From: Flavobacteriales bacterium
GTDB taxonomy: Bacteria; Bacteroidota; Bacteroidia; Flavobacteriales_G; Salibacteraceae
Direction of reading: 5' to 3'
Length of the DNA: 64,000 nt
NCBI GenBank assembly: GCA_013204105.1
Contig: JABMOM010000003.1
Coordinates: 62,001 to 126,000, forward strand
Below, one piece after another: positions 52,783-60,519 of the stretch. The notes under the pieces were generated by a model that had not been told where the DNA came from, searched no databases, and saw only the letters and a program-made list of their open reading frames with translations. The first letter of the stretch is position 1, and each line of letters starts with the position of its first letter. The position numbers and the translations under genes are program-made.

Positions 52783-53279
52783 AGCAATGGGCAGTAATAG
52801 TATTGTGCTTGGCCTTGACAAGCGGCATACGGGCGAACGACCCCGACAAGGTCAGAAGCACCTTCATGCTGGCTACCCAAGATTTGGATTTGCGGGCAGG
52901 TCTAGTGGAGGGCTTGCGTGTCAATAAAGGTGGCGATCCTTCTTTTCGGTCTGCCTACCTAGGCGCTTCTTTGACATTACTTGCCGAATGCTCCTTGGCT
53001 CCATGGACTAAGTACAAGCAATTCGTGCAAGGAACTGAACTCTTGGAAGAAGCAATTGCTGCCGAACCCAATGAAACCGAGTTTAGGTACCTGCGCTTCA
53101 TCATTCAAATCAATGCGCCGTCGTTCCTAAATTACGATGAGAATCTTAAGGAAGACTACCTAGCCATCAAGAACACTTTCAGCGATTCAACCGAGGAAGC
53201 CCTCTGGATGAAACACTATCGATCTTTCGAGAAACAACATGGAAAAATAATCCGAGAGCAAGTAGACATAGCCCAATGA
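52779..53279 (+). CDS. Secreted protein of unknown function in the carotenoid operon
   Basis: A 166-residue protein with an N-terminal signal peptide (MKQWAVIVLCLALTSGIRA, cleavage about residue 19). The mature part is helical with TPR-like spacing (LGASLTLLAECSLAPW, LLEEAIAAEPNETEFRYLRFIIQ) but no clear repeat family. It overlaps crtB by 4 bases and idi by 4 bases, so it is translated in series with carotenoid enzymes. I do not recognise it. A role in carotenoid placement in the envelope is a guess from context only. Confidence 0.75.
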   Translation: MKQWAVIVLCLALTSGIRANDPDKVRSTFMLATQDLDLRAGLVEGLRVNKGGDPSFRSAYLGASLTLLAECSLAPWTKYKQFVQGTELLEEAIAAEPNETEFRYLRFIIQINAPSFLNYDENLKEDYLAIKNTFSDSTEEALWMKHYRSFEKQHGKIIREQVDIAQ

Positions 53280-53800
53280 TCATGGAAAAAGTAATCCTCG
53301 TAAACGAAGACGATCGCTCCACTGGATGGATGGAGAAAATGGAAGCCCACCGGAACGGAGTCTTGCATCGCGCCTTCTCGGTGTTCGTTTTCAATGACAA
53401 AGGAGAAATGCTGATCCATCGGCGGGCTCTTGATAAGTACCATTCAGGTGGCTTGTGGACGAATGCCTGTTGCAGCCACCCACGGGAAGGGGAGACCACA
53501 GAAGAGGCAGCGCACCGCAGACTCATGGAAGAAATGGGCTTTGACTGCGATATCCAAGAGCAATTCTCATTCATCTACCGCGCTGAGTTGGACAATGACT
53601 TGATCGAGCACGAACTCGACCATGTATTCTTCGGCCGTTTCAACGGCAACCCGGTTCCCCACCCTGAGGAAGTGTGTGAATGGAAGTACGTTTCCTTGCA
53701 GGCGCTCCATCGAGACGTGAACATGCGCCCTGGAGCCTATACCGAGTGGTTCAAGATCGCGCTGAATGAGATCCGAAGCAAGAAAACGGCCTTCGTATAG
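53276..53800 (+). CDS. idi: Isopentenyl-diphosphate delta-isomerase, type I
   Basis: A 174-residue Nudix-fold isomerase converting isopentenyl diphosphate to dimethylallyl diphosphate, the primer for isoprenoid chains. It has VLHRAFSVFVFN, the active-site Cys in WTNACCSHPREGE, and the Nudix-like RRLMEEMGFDC with metal-binding Glu; HELDHVFFGRF follows. The frame begins ATG-ATC-ATG; the second ATG at 53282 (MEKVILVNEDD) is an equally good start. Its place between crtB and the photolyase genes ties precursor supply to pigment synthesis. Confidence 0.93.
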   Translation: MIMEKVILVNEDDRSTGWMEKMEAHRNGVLHRAFSVFVFNDKGEMLIHRRALDKYHSGGLWTNACCSHPREGETTEEAAHRRLMEEMGFDCDIQEQFSFIYRAELDNDLIEHELDHVFFGRFNGNPVPHPEEVCEWKYVSLQALHRDVNMRPGAYTEWFKIALNEIRSKKTAFV

Positions 53801-53814
53801 TAAAAGCACGAATC

Positions 53815-54027
53815 ATGGAACCATTGGACCACCTAAACATCAATCGGGAGGCAATAGACGCTAACCGATTCAACCCAACGGCAAAAAACATTATCGTTCC
53901 GTTCATCGCGTCAGGGATCGACGAATACGACTGCGTAGACACCTCAAAGGCCCACCCTCGTGGCAGGTGGCTTGAACGCTTACAACGACATGAGCGCATC
54001 AAACGATTGAGTTATGCCCGGCCCTAA
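53815..54027 (+). CDS. Small protein of unknown function, 70 residues
   Basis: A short open frame 14 bases after idi, overlapping the photolyase start by 14 bases. The product is polar with no membrane segment or signal: it includes HLNINREAIDANRFNP, VPFIASGIDEYDC and a basic C-terminal part HPRGRWLERLQRHERIKRL. I do not recognise a family. Its exact fit between two operon genes, ATG start and balanced composition support a real gene; the overlap means the photolyase may depend on its translation. Confidence 0.6.
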   Translation: MEPLDHLNINREAIDANRFNPTAKNIIVPFIASGIDEYDCVDTSKAHPRGRWLERLQRHERIKRLSYARP

Positions 54028-55330
54028 ACAAGCAATATCCCTCTTCTGGTTTCGGCGCGACTTACGCCTCGAAGACAACCATGGACTTTACCAAGCGCTG
54101 AAGGACGGAAAGAACGTTCAACCCATCTTCATTTTTGACAGCAACATCTTAGACAAACTAGAGGATAAAGATGACCGCAGGGTCAGCTTCATCCATGCGC
54201 AACTCGTCAAGATCGAAGCCCAATTAAGCCAATTCGGAGCGCATTTATGGGTCTTCCACGGAAATCCAATCGATGTCTTCCAACTGCTCGTAAAAGACTA
54301 CTCCATCGAGGCGCTGTATGCCAATCGCGATTACGAACCATACGCCAGAGACCGCGACAAGGCCGTTCACACACTACTAGAATCGAAGGGCATTCGGTTC
54401 CGGGCTTTTAAGGACCAAGTCATTTTTGAGAAGGAAGAAGTGATGAAGGACAACGGTGAGCCGTATGTGGTTTATTCCCCCTTTATGCGCAAATGGAAAA
54501 GCATCGTGACCGAGGATCACTTTGCGCCCTACCCGAGCGAGGAACAGACACAACATTTCCACCGATCTGAGCGAGGCAAAATGGTCTCGATTCAAGCCCT
54601 CGGCTTTGGGCAACACCCTGCCGATTGGAACGATGCAGAAGTTGATCTGTCAGTCGTCAAGCACTACCACCAAACGCGCGATCTACCTGGGAAGCCTGGC
54701 ACTAGTCGACTATCTCACCACCTGCGATTTGGAACGGTAAGTATTCGAGCCTTGATGCGCATCGGCAGGGATCTGAATGAAAAATGGTACAACGAGCTCA
54801 TCTGGCGGGAATTCTACCAAAGCATCCTGTGGCATTTCCCCCGTGTGATCAGCGAGAGCTTCCGAAAAGAATACGACCACATCGAATGGAGGAACAATGA
54901 GGCTGAGTTTGAAGCTTGGTGCGAAGGCCGTACCGGTTACCCCATCGTAGATGCCGGTATGCGCGAACTGAATCAGACCGGATTCATGCACAACCGGGTG
55001 CGCATGATTGTCGCCAGCTTTTTGACCAAGCATTTACTGATCGACTGGCGCTGGGGCGAAGCCTATTTCGCAAGAAAACTGATTGACTTTGACCTGGCCT
55101 CAAACAACGGAGGATGGCAATGGGCAGCGGGATGTGGTGTAGATGCCGCGCCTTACTTCCGGGTTTTCAATCCCTACCTACAAACGGAAAAATTCGATCC
55201 AGACCAGACCTATATTCTACGTTGGGTACCTGAAGTTGGTACGGACCAATATCCAGATCCAATTGTAGATCACAAATTCGCAAGAAACCGGGTACTAGAA
55301 GTGTATAAGGCTGCCCTAAAGCCAAGCTAA
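54014..55330 (+). CDS. phrB: Deoxyribodipyrimidine photolyase
   Basis: A 438-residue cryptochrome/photolyase family protein. The N-terminal alpha/beta antenna domain starts LFWFRRDLRLEDNHGLYQAL; the FAD-binding domain contains WREFYQSILWHFPRV, RTGYPIVDAGMRELNQTGFMHN (split at positions near 315-338), RMIVASFLTKHLLIDWRWGE and NNGGWQWAAGCGVDAAPYFR. These are class I CPD photolyase signatures, which repair UV-induced cyclobutane dimers using blue light. It is the last gene of the sigma-carotenoid operon and converges on paaB with a 22-base gap. Confidence 0.93.
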   Translation: MPGPKQAISLFWFRRDLRLEDNHGLYQALKDGKNVQPIFIFDSNILDKLEDKDDRRVSFIHAQLVKIEAQLSQFGAHLWVFHGNPIDVFQLLVKDYSIEALYANRDYEPYARDRDKAVHTLLESKGIRFRAFKDQVIFEKEEVMKDNGEPYVVYSPFMRKWKSIVTEDHFAPYPSEEQTQHFHRSERGKMVSIQALGFGQHPADWNDAEVDLSVVKHYHQTRDLPGKPGTSRLSHHLRFGTVSIRALMRIGRDLNEKWYNELIWREFYQSILWHFPRVISESFRKEYDHIEWRNNEAEFEAWCEGRTGYPIVDAGMRELNQTGFMHNRVRMIVASFLTKHLLIDWRWGEAYFARKLIDFDLASNNGGWQWAAGCGVDAAPYFRVFNPYLQTEKFDPDQTYILRWVPEVGTDQYPDPIVDHKFARNRVLEVYKAALKPS

Positions 55331-55352
55331 GTCCACCCTGACAACTGAAAAA

Positions 55353-55643
55353 TTACATATGCTTCACCTCGTCTGGTAGGTCGTAGAAGGTCGGATGTCG
55401 ATAAATCTTGTCGCTCGCGGGTTCAAACAGCGATTCTTTATCCTCTGGATCGGAAGCCATGATGTTGTTGGACTCCATCACCCAAATGCTCACTCCTTCG
55501 TTGCGGCGTGTATAAACGTCGCGCGCCATTTCCAATGCCATTTCAGCATCAGCAGCGTGGAGGCTTCCTGCGTGACGGTGGCTCAATCCTGCCTTGCTTC
55601 GGATGAATACTTCCCAGAGCGGCCAGTTCTTCTTCTTTGACAT
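55353..55643 (-). CDS. paaB: 1,2-phenylacetyl-CoA epoxidase subunit PaaB
   Basis: A 96-residue small subunit of the ring 1,2-phenylacetyl-CoA epoxidase. It matches PaaB in WPLWEVFIRSKAGLSHRHAGS, LHAADAEMALEMARDVYTRR and WVMESNNIMAS. PaaB is thought to bridge the PaaA/PaaC core and help couple it to the reductase. It follows paaA by 16 bases. The usual next genes, paaC and paaD, are not present; the photolyase gene begins on the other strand immediately after. Confidence 0.93.
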   Translation of the reverse strand: MSKKKNWPLWEVFIRSKAGLSHRHAGSLHAADAEMALEMARDVYTRRNEGVSIWVMESNNIMASDPEDKESLFEPASDKIYRHPTFYDLPDEVKHM

Positions 55644-55659
55644 AGTGGTGTGTTTTATA

Positions 55660-56610
55660 CTAAGCCGCTTGCGAGGCTTTCTTTCTTAGTTGTTTCTTAT
55701 CGGCGTAGGCCATGGCTGCTTCACGCACCCATTCGCCTTCATCATAGGCTCCTTTGCGGTCGCGGAGGCGCTGGCGATTGCACTTGCCTCTGCCCTTGAC
55801 CACATTCCAGAATTCGTCCCAATCGATCGGCCCCATTTCCCAATGGCCCGTCTCTTCGTTGAATTTCAAATCGGGGTCTGGCACTTCGCAACCGAGCAAG
55901 TGGCATTGCGCTACGGTCATGTCTAGGAAGCGCTGCCGCAATTCGTCGTTCGAAAAGCGCTTGATCTTCCATTTCATGCTTTGAGCGGAGTGCGCAGAAT
56001 CGGCATCGTTCGGTCCGAACATCATCAGTGAAGGCCACCACCATCGGTCGATGGCATCTTGGGCCATGCGTTTTTGTTCAGCGGTACCATTGGCCATGGC
56101 CAGCATGATGCTGAATCCTTGACGCTGGTGAAAGCTCTCTTCCTTGCAAACGCGCACCATCGCTCTGCTGTAGGGTCCAAAAGAACATCGGCAAAGCGGC
56201 ACTTGATTCATGATCGCAGCACCATCCACTAACCAGCCAACGGCTCCAATGTCCGCCCAAGTAAGGGTCGGGTAATTGAAGATCGATGAGTATTTCGCTT
56301 TTCCTGCATGCAGGTCTTCGATGGTGTCGTCTCGTTCAACCCCAAGCGTCTCGGTGGCAGAATAGAGGTACAGACCGTGTCCTGCCTCGTCTTGGATCTT
56401 AGCCAATAAGGCCACCTTCCGCTTCAAGCTAGGTGCTCTGGTAATCCAGTTTGCCTCCGGCAGCATGCCTACAATTTCGCTGTGGGCGTGCTGGGAGATC
56501 TGACGGACGAGGGTTTTCCGGTAATCATCCGGCATCCAATCCTTCGGTTCGATCTTGATCTCCGCGTCTACTTTGTCTTGAAATATCTTCTCTAGGTCCT
56601 TTTCAGCCAT
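55660..56610 (-). CDS. paaA: 1,2-phenylacetyl-CoA epoxidase subunit PaaA
   Basis: A 316-residue ferritin-like di-iron oxygenase, the catalytic subunit that epoxidises phenylacetyl-CoA in aerobic phenylacetate degradation. The carboxylate/His ligands lie in [27 protein letters not shown] and [35 protein letters not shown] is the family N-terminal region. Length is normal. It is the first gene of a leftward paaAB pair; its start faces the gene-free repeat locus, beyond which lies paaE in the opposite direction. Confidence 0.94.
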   Translation of the reverse strand: MAEKDLEKIFQDKVDAEIKIEPKDWMPDDYRKTLVRQISQHAHSEIVGMLPEANWITRAPSLKRKVALLAKIQDEAGHGLYLYSATETLGVERDDTIEDLHAGKAKYSSIFNYPTLTWADIGAVGWLVDGAAIMNQVPLCRCSFGPYSRAMVRVCKEESFHQRQGFSIMLAMANGTAEQKRMAQDAIDRWWWPSLMMFGPNDADSAHSAQSMKWKIKRFSNDELRQRFLDMTVAQCHLLGCEVPDPDLKFNEETGHWEMGPIDWDEFWNVVKGRGKCNRQRLRDRKGAYDEGEWVREAAMAYADKKQLRKKASQAA

Positions 56611-56807
56611 GGTACAATTGTGTGTTGTGCGAATATACTTACGTTGCCTTATTCGGCAGCAGGCGTGGTGGAGGAACTATAGGGAAACAGACGAAAATCA
56701 GTTTTTGTTTGCTTGGGGTTGGCTGCTGGCTGCTGGCTGCTTGCTGCTTCGCAGCGGGGAGTGGTTGATTGGGGATTCGGGAGTGGGAATTAGTTGATTA
56801 GCTCATT

Positions 56808-56885
56808 GAAGTTGTAGTTGTAGTTGAAGATTCGCTATTGGTTTTGAAAACCCCGCACTAATCTTTGCTCTTCAATCTTTCTGCA
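56808..56885 (-). repeat. Block A, inverted copy of 38137-38211
   Basis: Read on the minus strand, the segment from TGCAGAAAGATTGAAGAGC to CAACTACAACTTC matches the left locus with a few substitutions and one short indel. It is the longest unique-looking shared block and is not part of a gene. Confidence 0.8.
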
Positions 56886-56988
56886 CCAAGCTGGCTGCTT
56901 CGCAGCGGGGAGTAGTTGATTGGGGATTCGGGAGTGGGAATTAGAGGATCAGGTCATTAGCCCATTAGTACATGAGCTCATTGAAGTT

Positions 56989-57032
56989 GTTCTCGATACA
57001 TCCACGCCTGCGGCGTGGCCACTCGAACTGAC
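56989..57032 (-). repeat. GTCAGTTCGAGTG...TCGAGAAC dispersed repeat, copy 3
   Basis: An inverted copy of the elements at 38301 and 38439, with the central hairpin changed in a compensating way (ACGCC GCA GGCGT), so the stem is kept. It borders block B'. Confidence 0.8.
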
Positions 57033-57294
57033 AGCGTTGGGGGGAAGCCCTAGGCCCCACACTCGAACCAACATCTTGGGAGGTCTCTTCCAACTGCGCA
57101 CTGCGTACTGCCTACTGCCTACTCCCCATCCACTTTTAGTTTTTCATTTTCCCAATCCCGAATCCCGAATCCCAAATCCCCATCAAAGCGAAGCGAAGAT
57201 CCCCCGCCCAAAGAAACCCTGCCCAAAATCAGTTCTTCACTTGCCCGTTCCATAGGTCTGAAATCCTATTTTTACCGCCACAAACGAAGCCCCT

Positions 57295-58377
57295 ATGCCG
57301 AAGTTCCATTCCCTGAAAGTACGTGACGTTAGAAAAGAAACCGAAGACGCGGTTTCTGTATCCTTTGACGTGCCGGAAGAGTTGAAAGATGAGTACTCTT
57401 TTATTCAAGGACAGTACCTCACGTTTAAGAAAGAGCTAAACGGCGAAGAGATCAGAAGGAGTTACTCCATCTGCCGAAGTCCACTGGACAATGACCTAAG
57501 GGTGGCCATTAAAAGGGTGGAAGACGGGTTGTTCTCGACCTACGCCAACGATCAACTAGAAGTGGGTGATGTCTTAGACGTCATGACTCCCCTCGGTCGC
57601 TTTTACACACCTATCGACCCCGACAATGAAAAGCACTACGTAGCCTTCGCTGCTGGAAGTGGTATCACACCGGTGATGGCACACATGCGCACCGTATTGG
57701 CAATGGAACCGAAGAGTGAATTCACCCTGATCTTCGGCAACAAATCATCGAGCAGCATCATCTTCAAAGAAGAGATCGATGACCTAAAAAACGAGTACAT
57801 GGATCGTTTGCGGGTCTACCATGTTTTGAGCCGAGAGCAGCACGAATTTCCGCTCCTTTTCGGACGCATCGATGAAGAGAAGTGCAACACCTTCATGAAG
57901 TATTTCATCCAGCCGGAATCCATCGACGAAGTGTTTGTATGCGGCCCTGCACCGTTGGTTGAGAGTGTTAGAAAGGTGATGAGCGAAGCGGGAATCGACC
58001 GCAAGAAAGTACACTTCGAGCTCTTTGCCTCACCTCAGCAACTCGCCGAACGCGAAGGGTATGCGAAGCCCAAACGCGAGAAGAAAGAAGGGTTTCAAGC
58101 CCACGTTCAGATCATTTTGGATGGGGTGGCTACGGATTTCACGATGGATTCGGAGGACTCTAACATCTTGGATGCCGCGTTGAAGAATGGCGCCGATCTT
58201 CCCTTTGCCTGTAAGGGTGGTGTATGCGCCACTTGTCGAGCAAAATTGGATGAGGGCAAGGTAGAGATGGAAGTGAACTACTCCCTCGAACCCGACGAAC
58301 TCGAACGAGGCTTCATCCTAACCTGCCAATCCCACCCCACCACTGAAAAAGTGGTTGTGAACTTCGACGAAGTATAG
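57295..58377 (+). CDS. paaE: 1,2-phenylacetyl-CoA epoxidase reductase subunit PaaE
   Basis: A 360-residue flavin and iron-sulfur reductase that feeds NADPH electrons to the PaaA di-iron site. The FAD domain has RRSYSICRSPL, the nucleotide domain has AAGSGITPVMAHMRTVL and VCGPAPLVESV, and the C-terminal plant-type ferredoxin domain has CKGGVCATCRAKL with the fourth Cys in ILTCQSHP. It is divergent from paaAB across the repeat locus, a split arrangement compared with the usual paaABCDE order. Function depends on PaaC, which is not in the window. Confidence 0.93.
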   Translation: MPKFHSLKVRDVRKETEDAVSVSFDVPEELKDEYSFIQGQYLTFKKELNGEEIRRSYSICRSPLDNDLRVAIKRVEDGLFSTYANDQLEVGDVLDVMTPLGRFYTPIDPDNEKHYVAFAAGSGITPVMAHMRTVLAMEPKSEFTLIFGNKSSSSIIFKEEIDDLKNEYMDRLRVYHVLSREQHEFPLLFGRIDEEKCNTFMKYFIQPESIDEVFVCGPAPLVESVRKVMSEAGIDRKKVHFELFASPQQLAEREGYAKPKREKKEGFQAHVQIILDGVATDFTMDSEDSNILDAALKNGADLPFACKGGVCATCRAKLDEGKVEMEVNYSLEPDELERGFILTCQSHPTTEKVVVNFDEV

Positions 58378-58455
58378 GCTTCCCTGTTCGAAAATCTTTC
58401 TTGACTTCGGGATTTTTACCTTAGTCTGTACATCTTTGCCCAAATCTTGTGATAG

Positions 58456-59409
58456 ATGAGTGACACGCGAATTTTAGTGATTGGAGCCTGCGGACAAGTC
58501 GGCACCGAATTGGTTGAAGAGCTGGCCAACAAGTTCGGCAAGGACCGGGTCATCGCATCCGACATCCGTGCAGAAGCATCCTTTGACGTCCCCTATCTCC
58601 AGCTCGACGTCATGAACCGAGAGCGCGTTCGAGAAGTGGTGGTGGACAACAACGTAACGGAGGTCTATCATCTCGCCGCGCTTCTCTCTGCTACCGCTGA
58701 GCAGAACCCTGAATTTGGTTGGAAGTTGAACATGGACGGATTGTTCTCCATTCTCGACCTTGGAAAAGAAGGCATCCTCAAGAAGATCTTTTGGCCCAGT
58801 TCGATCGCTGTTTTCGGCCCAACTACGCCACGACATGACACACCGCAACGCACCATCATTGAACCCACTACCGTTTATGGCATTTCGAAATTTGCCGGTG
58901 AACGATGGTGCGAATACTACCATACCCGATGGGGCGTAGACGTCCGCAGTGTGCGGTATCCAGGATTGATCGGCCACAAGTCATTGCCTGGGGGTGGAAC
59001 TACAGATTACGCAGTAGACATCTTCCACCAAGCGCTTCAGCAAGGGAGCTATGAATGCTTTCTGAGCGCAGAAACGGCTTTGCCCATGATGTACATGAGC
59101 GACGCGGTTAAGGCGACGATCGACATCATGCAAGTTCCATTGGAAGAGGTCAAGATCCGCTCCAGTTATAACATTTCTGCCATGAGTTTTGATCCCGCTG
59201 GTGTGGCTTCGGAGATCCAAAAACACCTTCCTGATTTCAGTATTTCTTACGCTCCAGACTTTCGTCAAGCCATCGCCAACAATTGGCCCGCATCTATTGA
59301 TGATGCTGAAGCCCGCGCGGATTGGGGATGGCAACACGCCTATGACCTTCCATCAATGGTAGATGATATGTTGAAAAACCTTCGGAACAAATTGGAAGTT
59401 TCGGCGTAA
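58456..59409 (+). CDS. L-threonine 3-dehydrogenase, SDR type
   Basis: A 317-residue NAD-dependent dehydrogenase of the extended SDR/epimerase fold. It shows the nucleotide loop GACGQVGTELVEEL, the catalytic Tyr-x3-Lys (VYGISK), and the phrases RYPGLIGHKSLPGGGTTDYA and LPMMYMSDAVKATIDIM (quoted in separate parts). These are typical of the short-chain threonine dehydrogenases of Cytophaga and Flavobacterium rather than the zinc-dependent enzyme. It oxidises L-threonine to 2-amino-3-oxobutanoate. It is a single gene with a 78-base upstream gap. Confidence 0.88.
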   Translation: MSDTRILVIGACGQVGTELVEELANKFGKDRVIASDIRAEASFDVPYLQLDVMNRERVREVVVDNNVTEVYHLAALLSATAEQNPEFGWKLNMDGLFSILDLGKEGILKKIFWPSSIAVFGPTTPRHDTPQRTIIEPTTVYGISKFAGERWCEYYHTRWGVDVRSVRYPGLIGHKSLPGGGTTDYAVDIFHQALQQGSYECFLSAETALPMMYMSDAVKATIDIMQVPLEEVKIRSSYNISAMSFDPAGVASEIQKHLPDFSISYAPDFRQAIANNWPASIDDAEARADWGWQHAYDLPSMVDDMLKNLRNKLEVSA

Positions 59410-59506
59410 TGTTATCACCGCTTTTAAGTCCATTTCAATAAGGCAATCAATCTTGGAAATAAGTTTATCTTTTCGCCCGTTTTCGAACAGCAGACTAAGC
59501 ACACTC

Positions 59507-60385
59507 ATGATCAGAACGATACTCTTTGCGGCACTACTATTCATTGGAACTGGACTCTTTGCTCAGAACGAAACCAATGCAGAAGGACGGCGCGTTGGCT
59601 ATTGGAAAGTAAGCGCCGCCGATGACCCGAAAGCGGGCTACTCTCCTGACGCATTGGTGGAAGAAGGTACATACGAGATCGGTAGGAAATCGGGTGTTTG
59701 GAAGGCGTACTTCCCCTCCGGAAAACTGAAAAGTGAGATCACTTATATCACGGGTCGACCCAAGGGAGCGTATACCACCTACTACGAAAACGGCCAGATC
59801 GAAGAGAAGGGAAATTGGAGCCTCAACAAGAATCAAGGCAAGTTCACCCGCTATTACGAGAACGGTCAAGTGCAACAAGACTTCACATTTGATGACACCG
59901 GAAAGCGCAACGGAGCACAGAAATATTTCTACGAGAACGGTCAGCTGATGATCGAGGGAAGTTGGAACGGCGGTAAAGAAGATGGAGAGGTAAAAGAATA
60001 CTTCGAGAATGGCGAAGTGAAATCCGTCCGCGTATTCAACGGAGGAAAAATGGACGCCGCTAAATCTACCTTTAAGAAGCCTTCAACGCCAGCAGCTGCT
60101 CCCAAGACAGAGCCCGAGCCCGTAAAGGTCGATGACAAAGCCAAGACTACGGTAGCTGTTGCAAAGGCAGAAGCGAATCCCAACATTGGCTATTTCGACG
60201 GCAATGGACAGCATACCCTCTACAACAAGAACCGTCAGATTTCGCAGAAAGGGCTTTTTCAAAGCGGTCGCCTAAAAGACGGTAAGGTTTATCGGTATAA
60301 CGACGATGGCATCCTTCAAACCATCGAGATGTACAAGAATTTCCGCTACGTCGGAGATGGAGTCATCACCGATGATATGAGGTAA
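59507..60385 (+). CDS. Secreted MORN-repeat protein
   Basis: A 292-residue exported protein. I chose the ATG at 59507, which gives a signal peptide (MIRTILFAALLFIGTGLFAQ), over the longer frame from 59453. About six MORN/YwqK-like repeats follow, with recurring units such as WKAYFPSGKLKSEITY, YYENGQIEEKGNW, YYENGQVQQDF and YFENGEVKSV (residues about 50-190). A Pro/Ala/Lys linker and a last repeat (YNKNRQISQKGLF) end the protein. Databases often call such proteins YwqK antitoxins, but nothing here supports a toxin pair. Its function is unknown. Confidence 0.82.
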   Translation: MIRTILFAALLFIGTGLFAQNETNAEGRRVGYWKVSAADDPKAGYSPDALVEEGTYEIGRKSGVWKAYFPSGKLKSEITYITGRPKGAYTTYYENGQIEEKGNWSLNKNQGKFTRYYENGQVQQDFTFDDTGKRNGAQKYFYENGQLMIEGSWNGGKEDGEVKEYFENGEVKSVRVFNGGKMDAAKSTFKKPSTPAAAPKTEPEPVKVDDKAKTTVAVAKAEANPNIGYFDGNGQHTLYNKNRQISQKGLFQSGRLKDGKVYRYNDDGILQTIEMYKNFRYVGDGVITDDMR

Positions 60386-60519
60386 CTTCAAGCTATCAGC
60401 GGTCAGCTGTCGGCATTGAGGGATTTCATCCGCTCACTTTTTCGCTCCTCCTTTCCTTCTATTCGGATGGAAGAAATCGCTCGCAGCAAGTATCTTTGCC
60501 GCTTTGCGAACAGAACGCC

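Larger units (their letters stand above)
56611..57294. repeat. Gene-free mosaic repeat locus (right)
   Basis: No credible gene is seen in these 684 bases between divergent paaA and paaE. It holds three heptamer arrays: GGCTGCT (56721-56741 plus TGCTGCT), GC(G/C)(C/T)ACT (57096-57123, four units) and AATCCC(G/A/C) (57154-57181, four units). A 51-base direct repeat lies at 56743-56793 and 56894-56944. Block A' (56808-56885) and block B' (about 56891-57032) are inverted copies of the left locus. The paaA and paaE promoters must lie at its two ends. Confidence 0.85.

Noticed and set aside
56609-57255. Open frames of 62 and 111 residues in the right repeat locus
   Set aside because: Both run through heptamer arrays and dispersed repeats, have low-complexity products and no start context; they are by-products of the repeats.
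59507-60385. YwqK-type antitoxin of a toxin-antitoxin system
   Set aside because: Only MORN-like repeats and a signal peptide are seen; no toxin gene is adjacent and the product is exported.
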